Shown here: in pieces, positions 20,885 through 27,297 of the stretch
Numbering within the stretch: position 1 is the first letter of the stretch
Layout: each line of letters begins with the position of its first letter
Virus record (IMG/VR): IMGVR_UViG_3300044998_000215
Coordinates: 1-27,297 of that record
DNA length: 27,297 bases
Origin: a virus
Strand: one strand, 5' to 3'
Notes under the pieces: model-generated
Told to the model about the DNA's origin: nothing
Database searches by the model: none
What the model saw: only the letters and a program-made list of their open reading frames with translations
Made by a program: the position numbers and the translations under genes

Positions 20885-21291
20885 TATTTCGCCTCCATGA
20901 CAATCTCATAATCGAATCCACTGTGATATATCGGCTTTGCGTTTTCGTCCCACTCCACCAGATACACCGTTTCCGTTTGAGTGATAGTGCAAATGTCCCA
21001 ATCGGCATCGCCCACAATCACCCCACCATCAAACAACCCACCATCGGCAAGCAAATTATCAAATTGTGCCGATAGCGTTAATCCATCCGCCAATCCATCC
21101 GTCACCGCCTTGACGGTTAAAATGATTTTTTGCCGATTATTCACGACCTCGCGTGTATTTCCGCCCGATACAAAATAAAATACGATGTACGGGCGATTAA
21201 CGCCTATAGGAGCATGGTCTGCATACACATCACCGACCGACCGCAACGCCTCAAAAACCGCCTTATATAATGACCGAATCGGGTGAATCAT
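20884..21291 (-). CDS. Tail terminator-like protein, 135 aa
   Basis: It caps the tail tube and joins it to the neck. The ATG at 21291 overlaps the previous stop (ATGA) and gives MIHPIRSLYKAVFEALR, followed by VYADHAPIGVNRPYIVFY, which matches the DUF3168/terminator pattern. The C-terminus has a beta strand (ETVYLVEWDEN) and ends YEIVMEAK. A longer reading that starts 17 residues earlier would lie inside the previous gene. Assignment is by pattern and position. Confidence 0.75.
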   Translation of the reverse strand: MIHPIRSLYKAVFEALRSVGDVYADHAPIGVNRPYIVFYFVSGGNTREVVNNRQKIILTVKAVTDGLADGLTLSAQFDNLLADGGLFDGGVIVGDADWDICTITQTETVYLVEWDENAKPIYHSGFDYEIVMEAK

Positions 21292-21704
21292 AGCTTCATC
21301 CACCCCTCTAGCGACCTCGCCAATTTGCCCCCACGCGACCATTTATCAAACGCAGGGCGCATATATGGGCGCGGGCGAATGCGTGTCGTCCCAAACTCTA
21401 ACCCCTCTGCATAATCCGTTCCAGCCGCCACCCAATACCGCAATTTGCTTTTTGGGATAACGCGAATACTCGCCCGCAATGCGCCCGTATCCACATTCGG
21501 CGGATTTCCTGCTGTAGACGCATAATGTACCTTACCATTCCCCCGCGGATACGCCCGCCCACGCGGACCCGTGTTAAACGATGTGACCACATCATTTTTG
21601 ATTTCTTCTGCCACACCGCGCAACCAATCGCCCAAATCGCCGTCCATCTTTTTGATGAGCGCCTCTAGCGGTCTGGTATCAATTGACCAATTGATCCCGC
21701 TCAT
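21288..21704 (-). CDS. HK97 gp10-like tail completion/neck protein, 138 aa
   Basis: It starts MSGINWSIDTRPLEAL and contains the family hallmark: a Gly/Arg-rich RGRAYPRG, then the NVDTGALRASIRV strand, GTDYAEGLEFGT, and a tail with RPRPYMRPAFDKW. This is the HK97 gp10-like family, which sits at the head-tail joint. The ATG overlaps the upstream stop (ATGA). Confidence 0.92.
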   Translation of the reverse strand: MSGINWSIDTRPLEALIKKMDGDLGDWLRGVAEEIKNDVVTSFNTGPRGRAYPRGNGKVHYASTAGNPPNVDTGALRASIRVIPKSKLRYWVAAGTDYAEGLEFGTTRIRPRPYMRPAFDKWSRGGKLARSLEGWMKL

Positions 21705-22048
21705 GTCGTCACCACCGCTTGGATATATAACCCTGTGACGATGGATAACGCCACCACGCGATATTCCACCCCTCCAACCGTGATTTTATCCCCGCCCAAC
21801 ACATCGGTATTAATCGGCAATATCACACGATACGACTCGGTAAGTTTTTGTTGATTGCCCACCGTAGCAGTTTGCCCTGTGCGCCCATCCATGCCACGTA
21901 TCAATCGGCACGCCACATCATCAGCCACCAGTCCCCACTGGTGCAACGGCTCACCCATCACACCCTGCACCAACGCCTCGCGCTCAATTCGGCAAACATC
22001 ATCCAAAAATCCTGCGAGCATCGTTTTAATACGCGCCAACGCCTTCAT
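21701..22048 (-). CDS. Head closure (stopper)-like protein, 115 aa
   Basis: It closes the DNA channel after packaging. MKALARIKTMLAGFLDD precedes CRIEREALVQGV, and the beta barrel YRVILPINTDVLGGDKITVGGVEYRVV is typical of SPP1 gp16/HK97 gp7-type stoppers. The start overlaps the connector stop by four bases. The lineage is set by pattern and gene order; no catalytic residue is expected. Confidence 0.8.
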   Translation of the reverse strand: MKALARIKTMLAGFLDDVCRIEREALVQGVMGEPLHQWGLVADDVACRLIRGMDGRTGQTATVGNQQKLTESYRVILPINTDVLGGDKITVGGVEYRVVALSIVTGLYIQAVVTT

Positions 22049-22404
22049 ACGTCACCATCCACAATATCGGCACGCCTCGCCCGCACAGCACGAACCGTAA
22101 TGGGCGCGACACCCGTGCTATAACCAAACTCCGCCGATTTGATGGCGAGCAACCGTTGCCACCCCACGATACCATCCTTGTAGTCCACCCGCAACCAATC
22201 CGCCGTAAAATTCGGATTCGCACTCATACGGGCGATGACATTTTTAATGCACATAATCACCGCCCCTTGCCACGTCCCCGCTTCGGCAATGCAAAACGTG
22301 ATTTCCTCATCCGAAAATATCATGGATGCTTCATCCACGTCCGATAAATGGAATCTCACGCGGGTGATGTCATTAGGTGTCGAGGGGGTGTACGTGAATG
22401 CCAT
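22045..22404 (-). CDS. Head-tail connector (adaptor)-like protein, 119 aa
   Basis: The ATG at 22404 (MAFTYTPSTPND) follows the previous stop by two bases; an upstream TTG at 22410 is less likely. It contains ITRVRFHLSDVDEASMIFSD, an adaptor-type pattern (gp6/gp15-like), then a helical core and a C-terminal wing (GVAPITVRAVRARRADI). It would sit under the portal. Identification by position and pattern. Confidence 0.82.
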   Translation of the reverse strand: MAFTYTPSTPNDITRVRFHLSDVDEASMIFSDEEITFCIAEAGTWQGAVIMCIKNVIARMSANPNFTADWLRVDYKDGIVGWQRLLAIKSAEFGYSTGVAPITVRAVRARRADIVDGDV

Positions 22405-22406
22405 GA

Positions 22407-22778
22407 TCAACCGCGCTCCACATATACAGTCACGACAACACCACCAACCACAGGGTCGCCTTGCGCCACACTAGCCGTCAATTTGCCCGCCACGATAAAC
22501 GCATCATACACAGCCGTCAAATTCGTGCCATCTGTACCCTGCAACAATCGGCGCGAGTAGATGAGCGCATCGCTATTGGTATTAGTGAGTGTCAAAATCG
22601 TTTGCGGTGGCGATGAGCTGGTGAGCGTCACGTCCGTAGTCGCCGGTTGTGATGTGTAATCCACATGCACCGCCAACACCCGTCCGTTGATCCCATCAAT
22701 AGATGTGGTGCTACCAGTAGCAGACCCCGCCGAGCCTGCCACATCTACCACCAATCGGATAACGTCAATCTTTGCCAT
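22407..22778 (-). CDS. Unknown virion-type protein, 123 aa
   Basis: The start is MAKIDVIRLVVDVAG at 22778. The product is rich in Val, Thr and Ser and almost wholly beta; it has VDYTSQPATTDVTLTS, then a helix-poor centre and TVYVERG at the end. Proteins like this are found between the capsid and connector genes of many siphophages and may be head decoration or a neck part. No exact family is recalled. Its position between major capsid and adaptor supports a virion role. Confidence 0.76.
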   Translation of the reverse strand: MAKIDVIRLVVDVAGSAGSATGSTTSIDGINGRVLAVHVDYTSQPATTDVTLTSSSPPQTILTLTNTNSDALIYSRRLLQGTDGTNLTAVYDAFIVAGKLTASVAQGDPVVGGVVVTVYVERG

Positions 22779-22797
22779 CTATTTTCACTTTCGTTCT

Positions 22798-22860
22798 GCC
22801 TGATACGGACGCGCTTCCATGCGCCCATATCAGGACGGATAACAAATATTATGCGTCTAC
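22798..22860. repeat. Composite repeat copy after the capsid gene
   Basis: GATACGGACGCGCTTCCATGCGCC followed after a gap by ATTATGCGTCTACAC. Imperfect copies of the hairpin module and the TTTATGCGTCCTCAAT module. It fills the only gap between the capsid and the next gene. Confidence 0.55.
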
Positions 22861-22861
22861 A

Positions 22862-23758
22862 CTACGCGACTTCGCCACCATAAACCCAACGCCAGTCGGT
22901 TACACCATACGACCAACGCGCGTCCGCTGTCACCACAAAATTGCCTGTGGTGGCTTTATACTCATAGGTGACTTCGGGCGCTTGACGGTCGAACCAATAC
23001 AAATGGCGTTTGGCACGGCGCGAATCCAACAAAAACCAATTGTTGGTATCGGTCAGCCAATCCCACACAATCACACGAATGTTGCTCAACACATTCGCAT
23101 CGTTGTTGTTAGTACCCGATTTTTGGGTACTCATCACAATTTCCAACGCGGTGTTTTCGAGGTCGGGTGGCACAAGCAGCACATCACCCATCGCGCCCAC
23201 AGGATTCCCCCGTGTATCAGGAAATTTCCGCATGGCGATACGTGCCGCGCTCAGTGCCGAATGGCTCAAAGCGGTTGTGCCGTTGTTGCTATATGTGGCG
23301 GAATTTTCCGCCCCGTATGGGTGGTCGGTGTCACACAGGAACTGACCATCACCGTATGTGGTGGTGTCGAAGGCAAGGTTAAACACCTTTGCCCCATAAT
23401 ACTGACGCGACCGTGCCGCACTTTCCGCCAATTCGCGCGTCAACGATGTGATGGTGAGCCAATCTTGGTCTTGCACCATTTCTTTGCTGATGCTGATAGA
23501 TTTGTTATAGGTGGCGTGCGTGAACGTGGTCAAATATTGCTCACTGATACTGTCAAATTCGCCCGCCCCGCCTTCCACCTTCGGCTTCATCAATCCCAAA
23601 CTACCGGTTGTAACCACCCGTTCATAAGCCTTTTGGGATGTTTGCACATTAAAAATTTCACCAACGATGTCGGGTGTCATTCCCATTTCGGCGATAAATG
23701 TTGCCATAACACCGGGCAAAATCAGGTTGGCAAATTGGTCTTCAATCATCGTAGCCAT
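22862..23758 (-). CDS. Major capsid protein (Mu gpT-like / HK97 fold), 298 aa
   Basis: It builds the icosahedral head. It begins MATMIEDQFANLILPG with AGGAG nine bases upstream. Features: LMKPKVEGGAGEFDSI as the E-loop region, QYLTTFTHATYNKSISIS, DGQFLCDTDHPYG, which is a signature of Mu gpT-like capsids, and a C-terminal NNWFLLDSRRAKRHLYWF. No protease gene was seen, and no clear delta domain at the N-terminus; scaffolding appears to be a separate gene (24205-24756). Assignment is firm at the HK97-fold level. Confidence 0.9.
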   Translation of the reverse strand: MATMIEDQFANLILPGVMATFIAEMGMTPDIVGEIFNVQTSQKAYERVVTTGSLGLMKPKVEGGAGEFDSISEQYLTTFTHATYNKSISISKEMVQDQDWLTITSLTRELAESAARSRQYYGAKVFNLAFDTTTYGDGQFLCDTDHPYGAENSATYSNNGTTALSHSALSAARIAMRKFPDTRGNPVGAMGDVLLVPPDLENTALEIVMSTQKSGTNNNDANVLSNIRVIVWDWLTDTNNWFLLDSRRAKRHLYWFDRQAPEVTYEYKATTGNFVVTADARWSYGVTDWRWVYGGEVA

Positions 23759-23770
23759 TTTATTCTGCTC

Positions 23771-24196
23771 CTATGCCAACGCGCAAACGTCAAAACGAAT
23801 AAGGATGTCGGTTGTGCTATCATTGAGGGCAACAATTTGGATGCACCCCCCCGTTGTGTCAGCCACATTCACCACCTGTGACGAATTAAGGTCATAGGTC
23901 GCAACGCCCAACACATGGCTAGTCGCATTGGCGCTTGCAGTCGCCCGCCACAATTGTGACGGTTTGGCAACATACACCTTAGCCAACGGTCCCCCAGCAC
24001 TACTGCCTGTAGTAATGGCTTCAGCCATCACGCCCACACACTCGCCAAAGCTCGCACCCGCCTTAGCGATCTTGTTGGATGACAACACCACCGCGTCACC
24101 AACTGCCAAAGTCTGGCTATCAGCCACAGGCAATTCGATAACATTAGGTGGCTGATTATTGCCATCGTTATCCCGTACAAAACTAAAATTAGGCAT
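23771..24196 (-). CDS. Capsid cement/decoration-like protein 2, 141 aa
   Basis: The start MPNFSFVRDNDGNNQ has GAGGG six bases upstream. The body is a beta barrel of the DUF2190/cement type: PVADSQTLAVGDAVVLSS, FGECVGVMAEAI, ATYDLNSSQVVNVA and a closing strand. It lies between scaffold and major capsid, as capsid-stabilising proteins usually do. It resembles in pattern, not in sequence, the protein at 26058-26471. Confidence 0.76.
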   Translation of the reverse strand: MPNFSFVRDNDGNNQPPNVIELPVADSQTLAVGDAVVLSSNKIAKAGASFGECVGVMAEAITTGSSAGGPLAKVYVAKPSQLWRATASANATSHVLGVATYDLNSSQVVNVADTTGGCIQIVALNDSTTDILIRFDVCALA

Positions 24197-24204
24197 TCAA
24201 TCCC

Positions 24205-24756
24205 TCATTTCTTGATAAATTTGGCGTAGTCCTCCGGAGATATTCCCATCCCTTTAGCCACTGCCAATTGTTCCGCCGTTAATTGTATTGCCGTCTTACC
24301 TTCACCACCGCCTGCACCCGCATCTAAATTCGGTGCAGGTGGGGTGGTGAGTTTTGTTTCATTGGCATCAAGCCATGCCGCTAAATCTTCGGGTGGCAAT
24401 TGTGGTATGAGGCTTCTAAAGTGTTCAGGTATCCGCTCCACCCGTGCTTTGTTGTTTGCCGTAATTCGGGCTTCCAACGCTTCCGCACGGGTTTGGTACG
24501 GTTTCACCTTGTTCAATTCGGCTTCACGGGCTTCCGCCAGTTCTTTCCATTTGCCCTGCTCCGCCAATTGTTTTTGTTGCATCTCATTCATCTGCGCTTC
24601 GAGCGCCTGCAATCGTTTGCGTTTTTCTGCCGCTTCGCCACGTAGTGACCGTATATACGTCTGCACAGCTTCGGGGAGAGTAGTCAAATCAATTGCATCA
24701 CCACCATCACCACTTTGTTGCTTTTGGGCATCAAGCCCGTTATTGTCATCACTCAT
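24205..24756 (-). CDS. Capsid scaffolding protein, 183 aa
   Basis: It guides procapsid assembly and is not in the mature head. MSDDNNGLDAQKQQSGD is an acidic disordered start, the long charged coiled coil runs over about 35-100 (RGEAAEKRKRLQALEAQM; ELAEAREAELNKVKP), and a Gly-rich linker leads to a C-terminal helix MGISPEDYAKFIKK that probably binds the capsid. The length and design match phage scaffolds. It is the first gene behind the weaker late promoter at 24779. Confidence 0.85.
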   Translation of the reverse strand: MSDDNNGLDAQKQQSGDGGDAIDLTTLPEAVQTYIRSLRGEAAEKRKRLQALEAQMNEMQQKQLAEQGKWKELAEAREAELNKVKPYQTRAEALEARITANNKARVERIPEHFRSLIPQLPPEDLAAWLDANETKLTTPPAPNLDAGAGGGEGKTAIQLTAEQLAVAKGMGISPEDYAKFIKK

Positions 24757-24778
24757 TTGGCATCAAGCCTCTCTCTAT

Positions 24779-24812
24779 AAAGTACCACGTACCATCAACA
24801 AATAACGCTCAT
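24779..24812 (-). promoter_or_regulatory. Putative late promoter P-late4 (weaker)
   Basis: Minus strand: ATGAGCGTTATTT, 15-base spacer, TACTTT at 24784-24779. It sits upstream of the scaffold gene in the gap after the gpF-type protein gene. It matches the upstream element and spacing of the other three sites, but the spacer is not the shared G-rich one. Confidence 0.5.
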
Positions 24813-24813
24813 C

Positions 24814-25830
24814 TTATGTTGATGAGCCAGCCAAAACATCCCGTAGTGATTTTTGTCTCACCATCTCACCAAACAGGTCGTCCCGATATGTCTCCACAAA
24901 ATCACGCAATTGCGCCCGCCCACTCTTGAGCGCCTCATACGCGCCCACACCCGCCAATTCGCGCTTCTCATCATCGGATAACCCCTCCCAATACGCCTCG
25001 CCCGTGACAATGGGTGGACGCATATTCGGGATTATTGTCGCTATGCTGATGCACCGCCCGTTATGATGGTCATTAACCGTCTCATTCGGACCCAACATCG
25101 TCCCATGCAACGCCAAACACGCCATGCAAATCCGACCATCCAATACCCCAATCCGTTGCCGATACTGAATAATATCGGCGTTTGCTTGGTCATATAAAAA
25201 TGTCGCCTGCCGATACGCTGATAATTGCAATGTCCGCATCATCGTGCTTGCTTGCGCGAGGGGCAAATTCTTAACCGTCATAGCAAGCGTTTCGGCTAAT
25301 TTATTAGGCGACCATCCCCCTGCCATCCCCGCTAAAATTTGATTATTAACCGTCTTTAGCACCACATCCGAGCTAATCCGCATCGCCCGCGCAAATTCAT
25401 CGCGCCCGACATAATCCACAATCGCATTGAGCGCCTCTGGATTTGGCACGTTATACCGTATCCCCAGTTTCGCCAGCTGATTATCATCAAACCCGCCTAG
25501 CGCCAATTGCCGATGTAACACCCGTGCGGCATTAATCCCGTTTTCCTGCATCTGTTGAGCAATACCCTGCAAGGCGATGTTTTGCCGTGCCAAATCATCA
25601 CCAAGCGTCACCGACAAACTCACCAAAAACGGATTATCCGCCGTCAATGGTTTGCCCTCACCCGCCAATCTATCGGCTTCGGCTTGCAAATCTTGAACCC
25701 GCCGTTCCAATTCAGGCGATGCACCCCGCGCCAAAAATGGACGAATTAACCGCGTGTACCCTCTATCAAGTACCCGCTCAATTAAATTCACTATCGGGTT
25801 AGGATCCTCACGCCCGCCATCATTGCTCAT
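24814..25830 (-). CDS. Minor head protein (SPP1 gp7 / Mu gpF type), 338 aa
   Basis: It aids head assembly and DNA ejection. It starts MSNDGGREDPNPIVNL and has a long helical part (LARGASPELERRVQDLQ) with the gpF-type core QLSAYRQATFLYDQ, then RICMACLALHGTMLGPNE and DHHNGRCISIA, where two cysteines and His/Cys spaced as in CxxC...HxxxxC make the family signature. It is separated from the portal by two small genes, a less usual order than portal-gpF directly. Confidence 0.9.
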   Translation of the reverse strand: MSNDGGREDPNPIVNLIERVLDRGYTRLIRPFLARGASPELERRVQDLQAEADRLAGEGKPLTADNPFLVSLSVTLGDDLARQNIALQGIAQQMQENGINAARVLHRQLALGGFDDNQLAKLGIRYNVPNPEALNAIVDYVGRDEFARAMRISSDVVLKTVNNQILAGMAGGWSPNKLAETLAMTVKNLPLAQASTMMRTLQLSAYRQATFLYDQANADIIQYRQRIGVLDGRICMACLALHGTMLGPNETVNDHHNGRCISIATIIPNMRPPIVTGEAYWEGLSDDEKRELAGVGAYEALKSGRAQLRDFVETYRDDLFGEMVRQKSLRDVLAGSST

Positions 25831-25833
25831 GGG

Positions 25834-26061
25834 CTATATCTTCTTTTTGGATAGAGGGGTGTATTTATCCTCTTTTTTGTCGGATAGTTCCCCGCCCACC
25901 AACACGACCAACGACACACTCACCCCTGTAGGGGTGTGCGCCACCTCAACGGTAAATGATTCGGGCGCATTCCCCGCCGCCACCCATTCATGACGCAAAT
26001 CATTGACCATGTTTTGGGCGCGAATGATCAAATCGGCACGCATCGCCTCAATGGTTATCAT
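25834..26061 (-). CDS. Unknown head-module protein, 75 aa
   Basis: The start MITIEAMRADLIIRAQ overlaps the preceding stop as ATGA. A helical half is followed by a beta hairpin (ESFTVEVAHTPTGVSVSLVV) and a Lys-rich tail ending KEDKYTPLSKKKI. No family is recognised. It is coupled to the cement-like protein before it and lies three bases before the gpF-type start. Confidence 0.72.
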   Translation of the reverse strand: MITIEAMRADLIIRAQNMVNDLRHEWVAAGNAPESFTVEVAHTPTGVSVSLVVLVGGELSDKKEDKYTPLSKKKI

Positions 26062-26471
26062 GGTTTTGCGACTCCGCCAACTTGAATATCAACCGCCAAA
26101 ATCGTGGTGCTGGTGGCGATTCCCAAAATGCTGACGTAGTTGCCCGTGGTCAAATCAGCATATGGCGCAATACCGCCCGCCGCCGCCGCCGATACGACAT
26201 ACACTTGCCCAACCACCAGCGTCCCGCCAGCCGTCAAGTTCCCCGCCGTGATAAATGTCACAGGTTGCCCACTGGATGCACCATGCAATGCAATCCCAAC
26301 GCATTTCGCTTTGGTGGCGGTATCGCCCTGTGCGGGCTTAAGCACAAAATTCGCCGACCCATCCTCATACAACGGTTGCCCTGCCGTGATGGTCGCGCCC
26401 GCCGTGCCAACTCGCGTTGTTGCATTTGCGCCCTTAACCACATTCGCCGGCGTGATAGATACATCTGCCAT
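26058..26471 (-). CDS. Capsid cement/decoration-like protein 1, 137 aa
   Basis: The ATG at 26471 (MADVSITPANVVKGA) has AAAGGA seven bases upstream; a longer reading to 26549 runs through the repeat and is disfavoured. It is Ala/Gly/Thr-rich and wholly beta: TAGATITAGQPLYEDG, KCVGIALHGASSGQPV and GNYVSILGIATSTTI, in the DUF2190/cement style. It heads the head operon, behind a late promoter (26589-26622). The role in capsid decoration is inferred from composition and context. Confidence 0.78.
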   Translation of the reverse strand: MADVSITPANVVKGANATTRVGTAGATITAGQPLYEDGSANFVLKPAQGDTATKAKCVGIALHGASSGQPVTFITAGNLTAGGTLVVGQVYVVSAAAAGGIAPYADLTTGNYVSILGIATSTTILAVDIQVGGVAKP

Positions 26472-26486
26472 AATAAAGTCCTTTCT

Positions 26487-26510
26487 GATACGGACGCGCT
26501 TCGACACGTC
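26487..26510. repeat. Hairpin-module repeat copy
   Basis: GATACGGACGCGCTTCGACACGTCC, with an imperfect GGACG/CGTCC stem, shares GATACGGACGCGCTTC with the copy at 22802. It lies in the leader of cement gene 1. Confidence 0.55.
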
Positions 26511-26588
26511 CATTAAACAAGGATGATAGAGGGTAGCCATCCACAACATAGCCTATAGCATCAGACAGCATCCCTCATATACACCCAC

Positions 26589-26622
26589 ATCATACCCCAC
26601 CACCCACCGCCATAACGCTCAT
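26589..26622 (-). promoter_or_regulatory. Putative late promoter P-late3
   Basis: Minus strand: ATGAGCGTTATGG, 15-base G-rich spacer ending GGTGGGG, TATGAT at 26594-26589. It lies between the portal terminator and cement gene 1. Confidence 0.65.
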
Positions 26623-26627
26623 CATTA

Positions 26628-26680
26628 TTCCTCCTCTCCAAAGTGAGGCTTGATAAAGGCATTTATGCGTCTTCAATCAC
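26628..26680. repeat. Composite repeat copy after the portal
   Basis: CCTCCTCTCCAAAGTGAGGC (26630-26650) followed by TTGATAAAGGCATTTATGCGTCTTCAATCACG. Same module order as 17956-18034, with a shortened linker. Confidence 0.7.
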
Positions 26681-26687
26681 GCAACAA

Positions 26688-26713
26688 AAAACACCCCATT
26701 CACGGGGTGTTTT
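26688..26713 (-). terminator. Intrinsic terminator after the portal
   Basis: Ten base pairs, AAAACACCCC against GGGGTGTTTT, loop ATTCAC; on the minus strand TTTTTTGTTG follows. It lies 23 bases past the portal stop and ends the packaging operon. Confidence 0.92.
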
Positions 26714-26736
26714 CATTTTCCTGCAATGGATGAGGG

Positions 26737-27297
26737 CTAAGGGGTAGGATTTACACCCCCACCCATACCAAACCCATTGACACTCCTAAGCAAATTTATT
26801 TGCTGTTGAATTTTTCGCTCAAGAATCCCCTGCACCGTCTCACCATCCCACCCAAACACGGGCGCGATTAGTTTAAGAAACGCCTCATCCCCGATCCGAT
26901 CCGCCACCGCCAACGCATTGGCGATAATCTCGCTATCATTGCGGATTTGCGCCCCTTCCCACAGTGCCATGCACCGCCCCAATTTCGGCGCGGACACTTT
27001 GCCATATGTCTTTGCCACCAAATTTGCCAATTCGATCGTCCACTCCCACGATTCACCCAATCGGATTTGAGCCTTCTCGACCTTAGCAATCAACCCCACC
27101 TCTTTTTGCTTGAGCGATTCCCCGCTTGCCGTATCCCCGCTTATCCGCATGAGCGGGGTACGGGTGATTTGGCTCATCTGCTCCACGATAAAATTCGCTT
27201 GGTCAATGTAAGGCACAAGAGATGATGCAGGTAACTGTTTCATGTCCACCATATCATCTCGTGTCAGACCAATATCCTCACCAGCTTCGTTTCGCCG
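26737..27297 (-). CDS. Portal protein, C-terminal 186 codons (cut by right edge)
   Basis: The frame enters from the right edge and ends with TAG at 26737; an internal ATG at 27252 is not the true start, since the reading stays open upstream. The 134 codons from the edge to 26896 repeat codons 287-420 of the left portal piece with about 30 base differences but only three amino-acid changes (Arg/Lys, Met/Ile, Gly/Ser). After 26896 it gives 52 more residues, ending VNGFGMGGGVNPTP, not present on the left. It is either the continuation of the left piece on a circle or a second portal. Confidence 0.85.
   Translation of the reverse strand, partial: RRNEAGEDIGLTRDDMVDMKQLPASSLVPYIDQANFIVEQMSQITRTPLMRISGDTASGESLKQKEVGLIAKVEKAQIRLGESWEWTIELANLVAKTYGKVSAPKLGRCMALWEGAQIRNDSEIIANALAVADRIGDEAFLKLIAPVFGWDGETVQGILERKIQQQINLLRSVNGFGMGGGVNPTP

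Noticed and set aside
22772-23881. A 369-codon open frame on the plus strand opposite the major capsid gene
   Set aside because: It lies wholly across the antisense of the capsid and cement genes, begins in the end of another gene and has a low-complexity composition with many His, Cys and Arg typical of reversed codons. The capsid gene has a clear family signature and a ribosome binding site.

Overview
The window is almost entirely a temperate tailed phage of siphovirus type. It has a TerS/TerL/portal block, an HK97-fold head module, a long-tail module with a tape measure and a frameshifted tail assembly chaperone, a ParA/ParB pair, a DUF3987-type replication protein and two tyrosine recombinases. 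No host chromosomal gene is visible, so the host cannot be named. The genome is compact, with most neighbouring genes overlapping by 1-17 bases.

Layout. All genes except the two recombinases lie on the minus strand, so transcription runs from high to low coordinates. (1) Early/replication-partition operon, 10862 down to 4276: PD-(D/E)XK nuclease, two small proteins, ParA, ParB, several unknown proteins, DUF3987 replication protein, winged-helix protein, then an intrinsic terminator at 4222-4248. (2) Packaging operon, 4139 down past position 1: membrane/coiled-coil protein, TerS, TerL, portal. The portal is cut by the left edge. Its C-terminal part, stop codon and a following terminator (26688-26713) appear at the right end. 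(3) Head and tail operon, 26471 down to 15186: cement-like protein, small protein, gpF-type minor head protein, scaffold, second cement-like protein, major capsid, neck proteins, tail tube, tail assembly chaperones G and GT, tape measure, tail hub-like protein, collar-domain fibre and an unknown protein. A secreted or membrane protein with its own promoter follows (14574-15101) and is closed by a terminator. (4) Lysogeny region, 10.9-14.4 kb: integrase 1 (+), the 3' half of a tRNA gene (likely att core), a minus-strand HTH/SH3-like/39-aa membrane operon with a near-consensus sigma70 promoter, and recombinase 2 (+) behind a structured leader.

The late genes appear to share one promoter type. 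Four sites at the heads of transcription units carry minus-strand GCGTTA, a 15-base spacer that is G-rich in three of them, and a TATGAT or TACTTT box. Together with the terminators they divide the minus strand into clear units.

Bases 1-402 align without gaps to 26896-27297, with about 30 substitutions by hand count and only three amino-acid changes. Either this is one circular genome of about 26.9 kb assembled from two strains, or it is a junction between two related prophages in tandem, sharing the tRNA site near 11.9 kb. A composite palindromic repeat recurs in the gaps and has also entered the coding sequence of recombinase 2. No endolysin was recognised.
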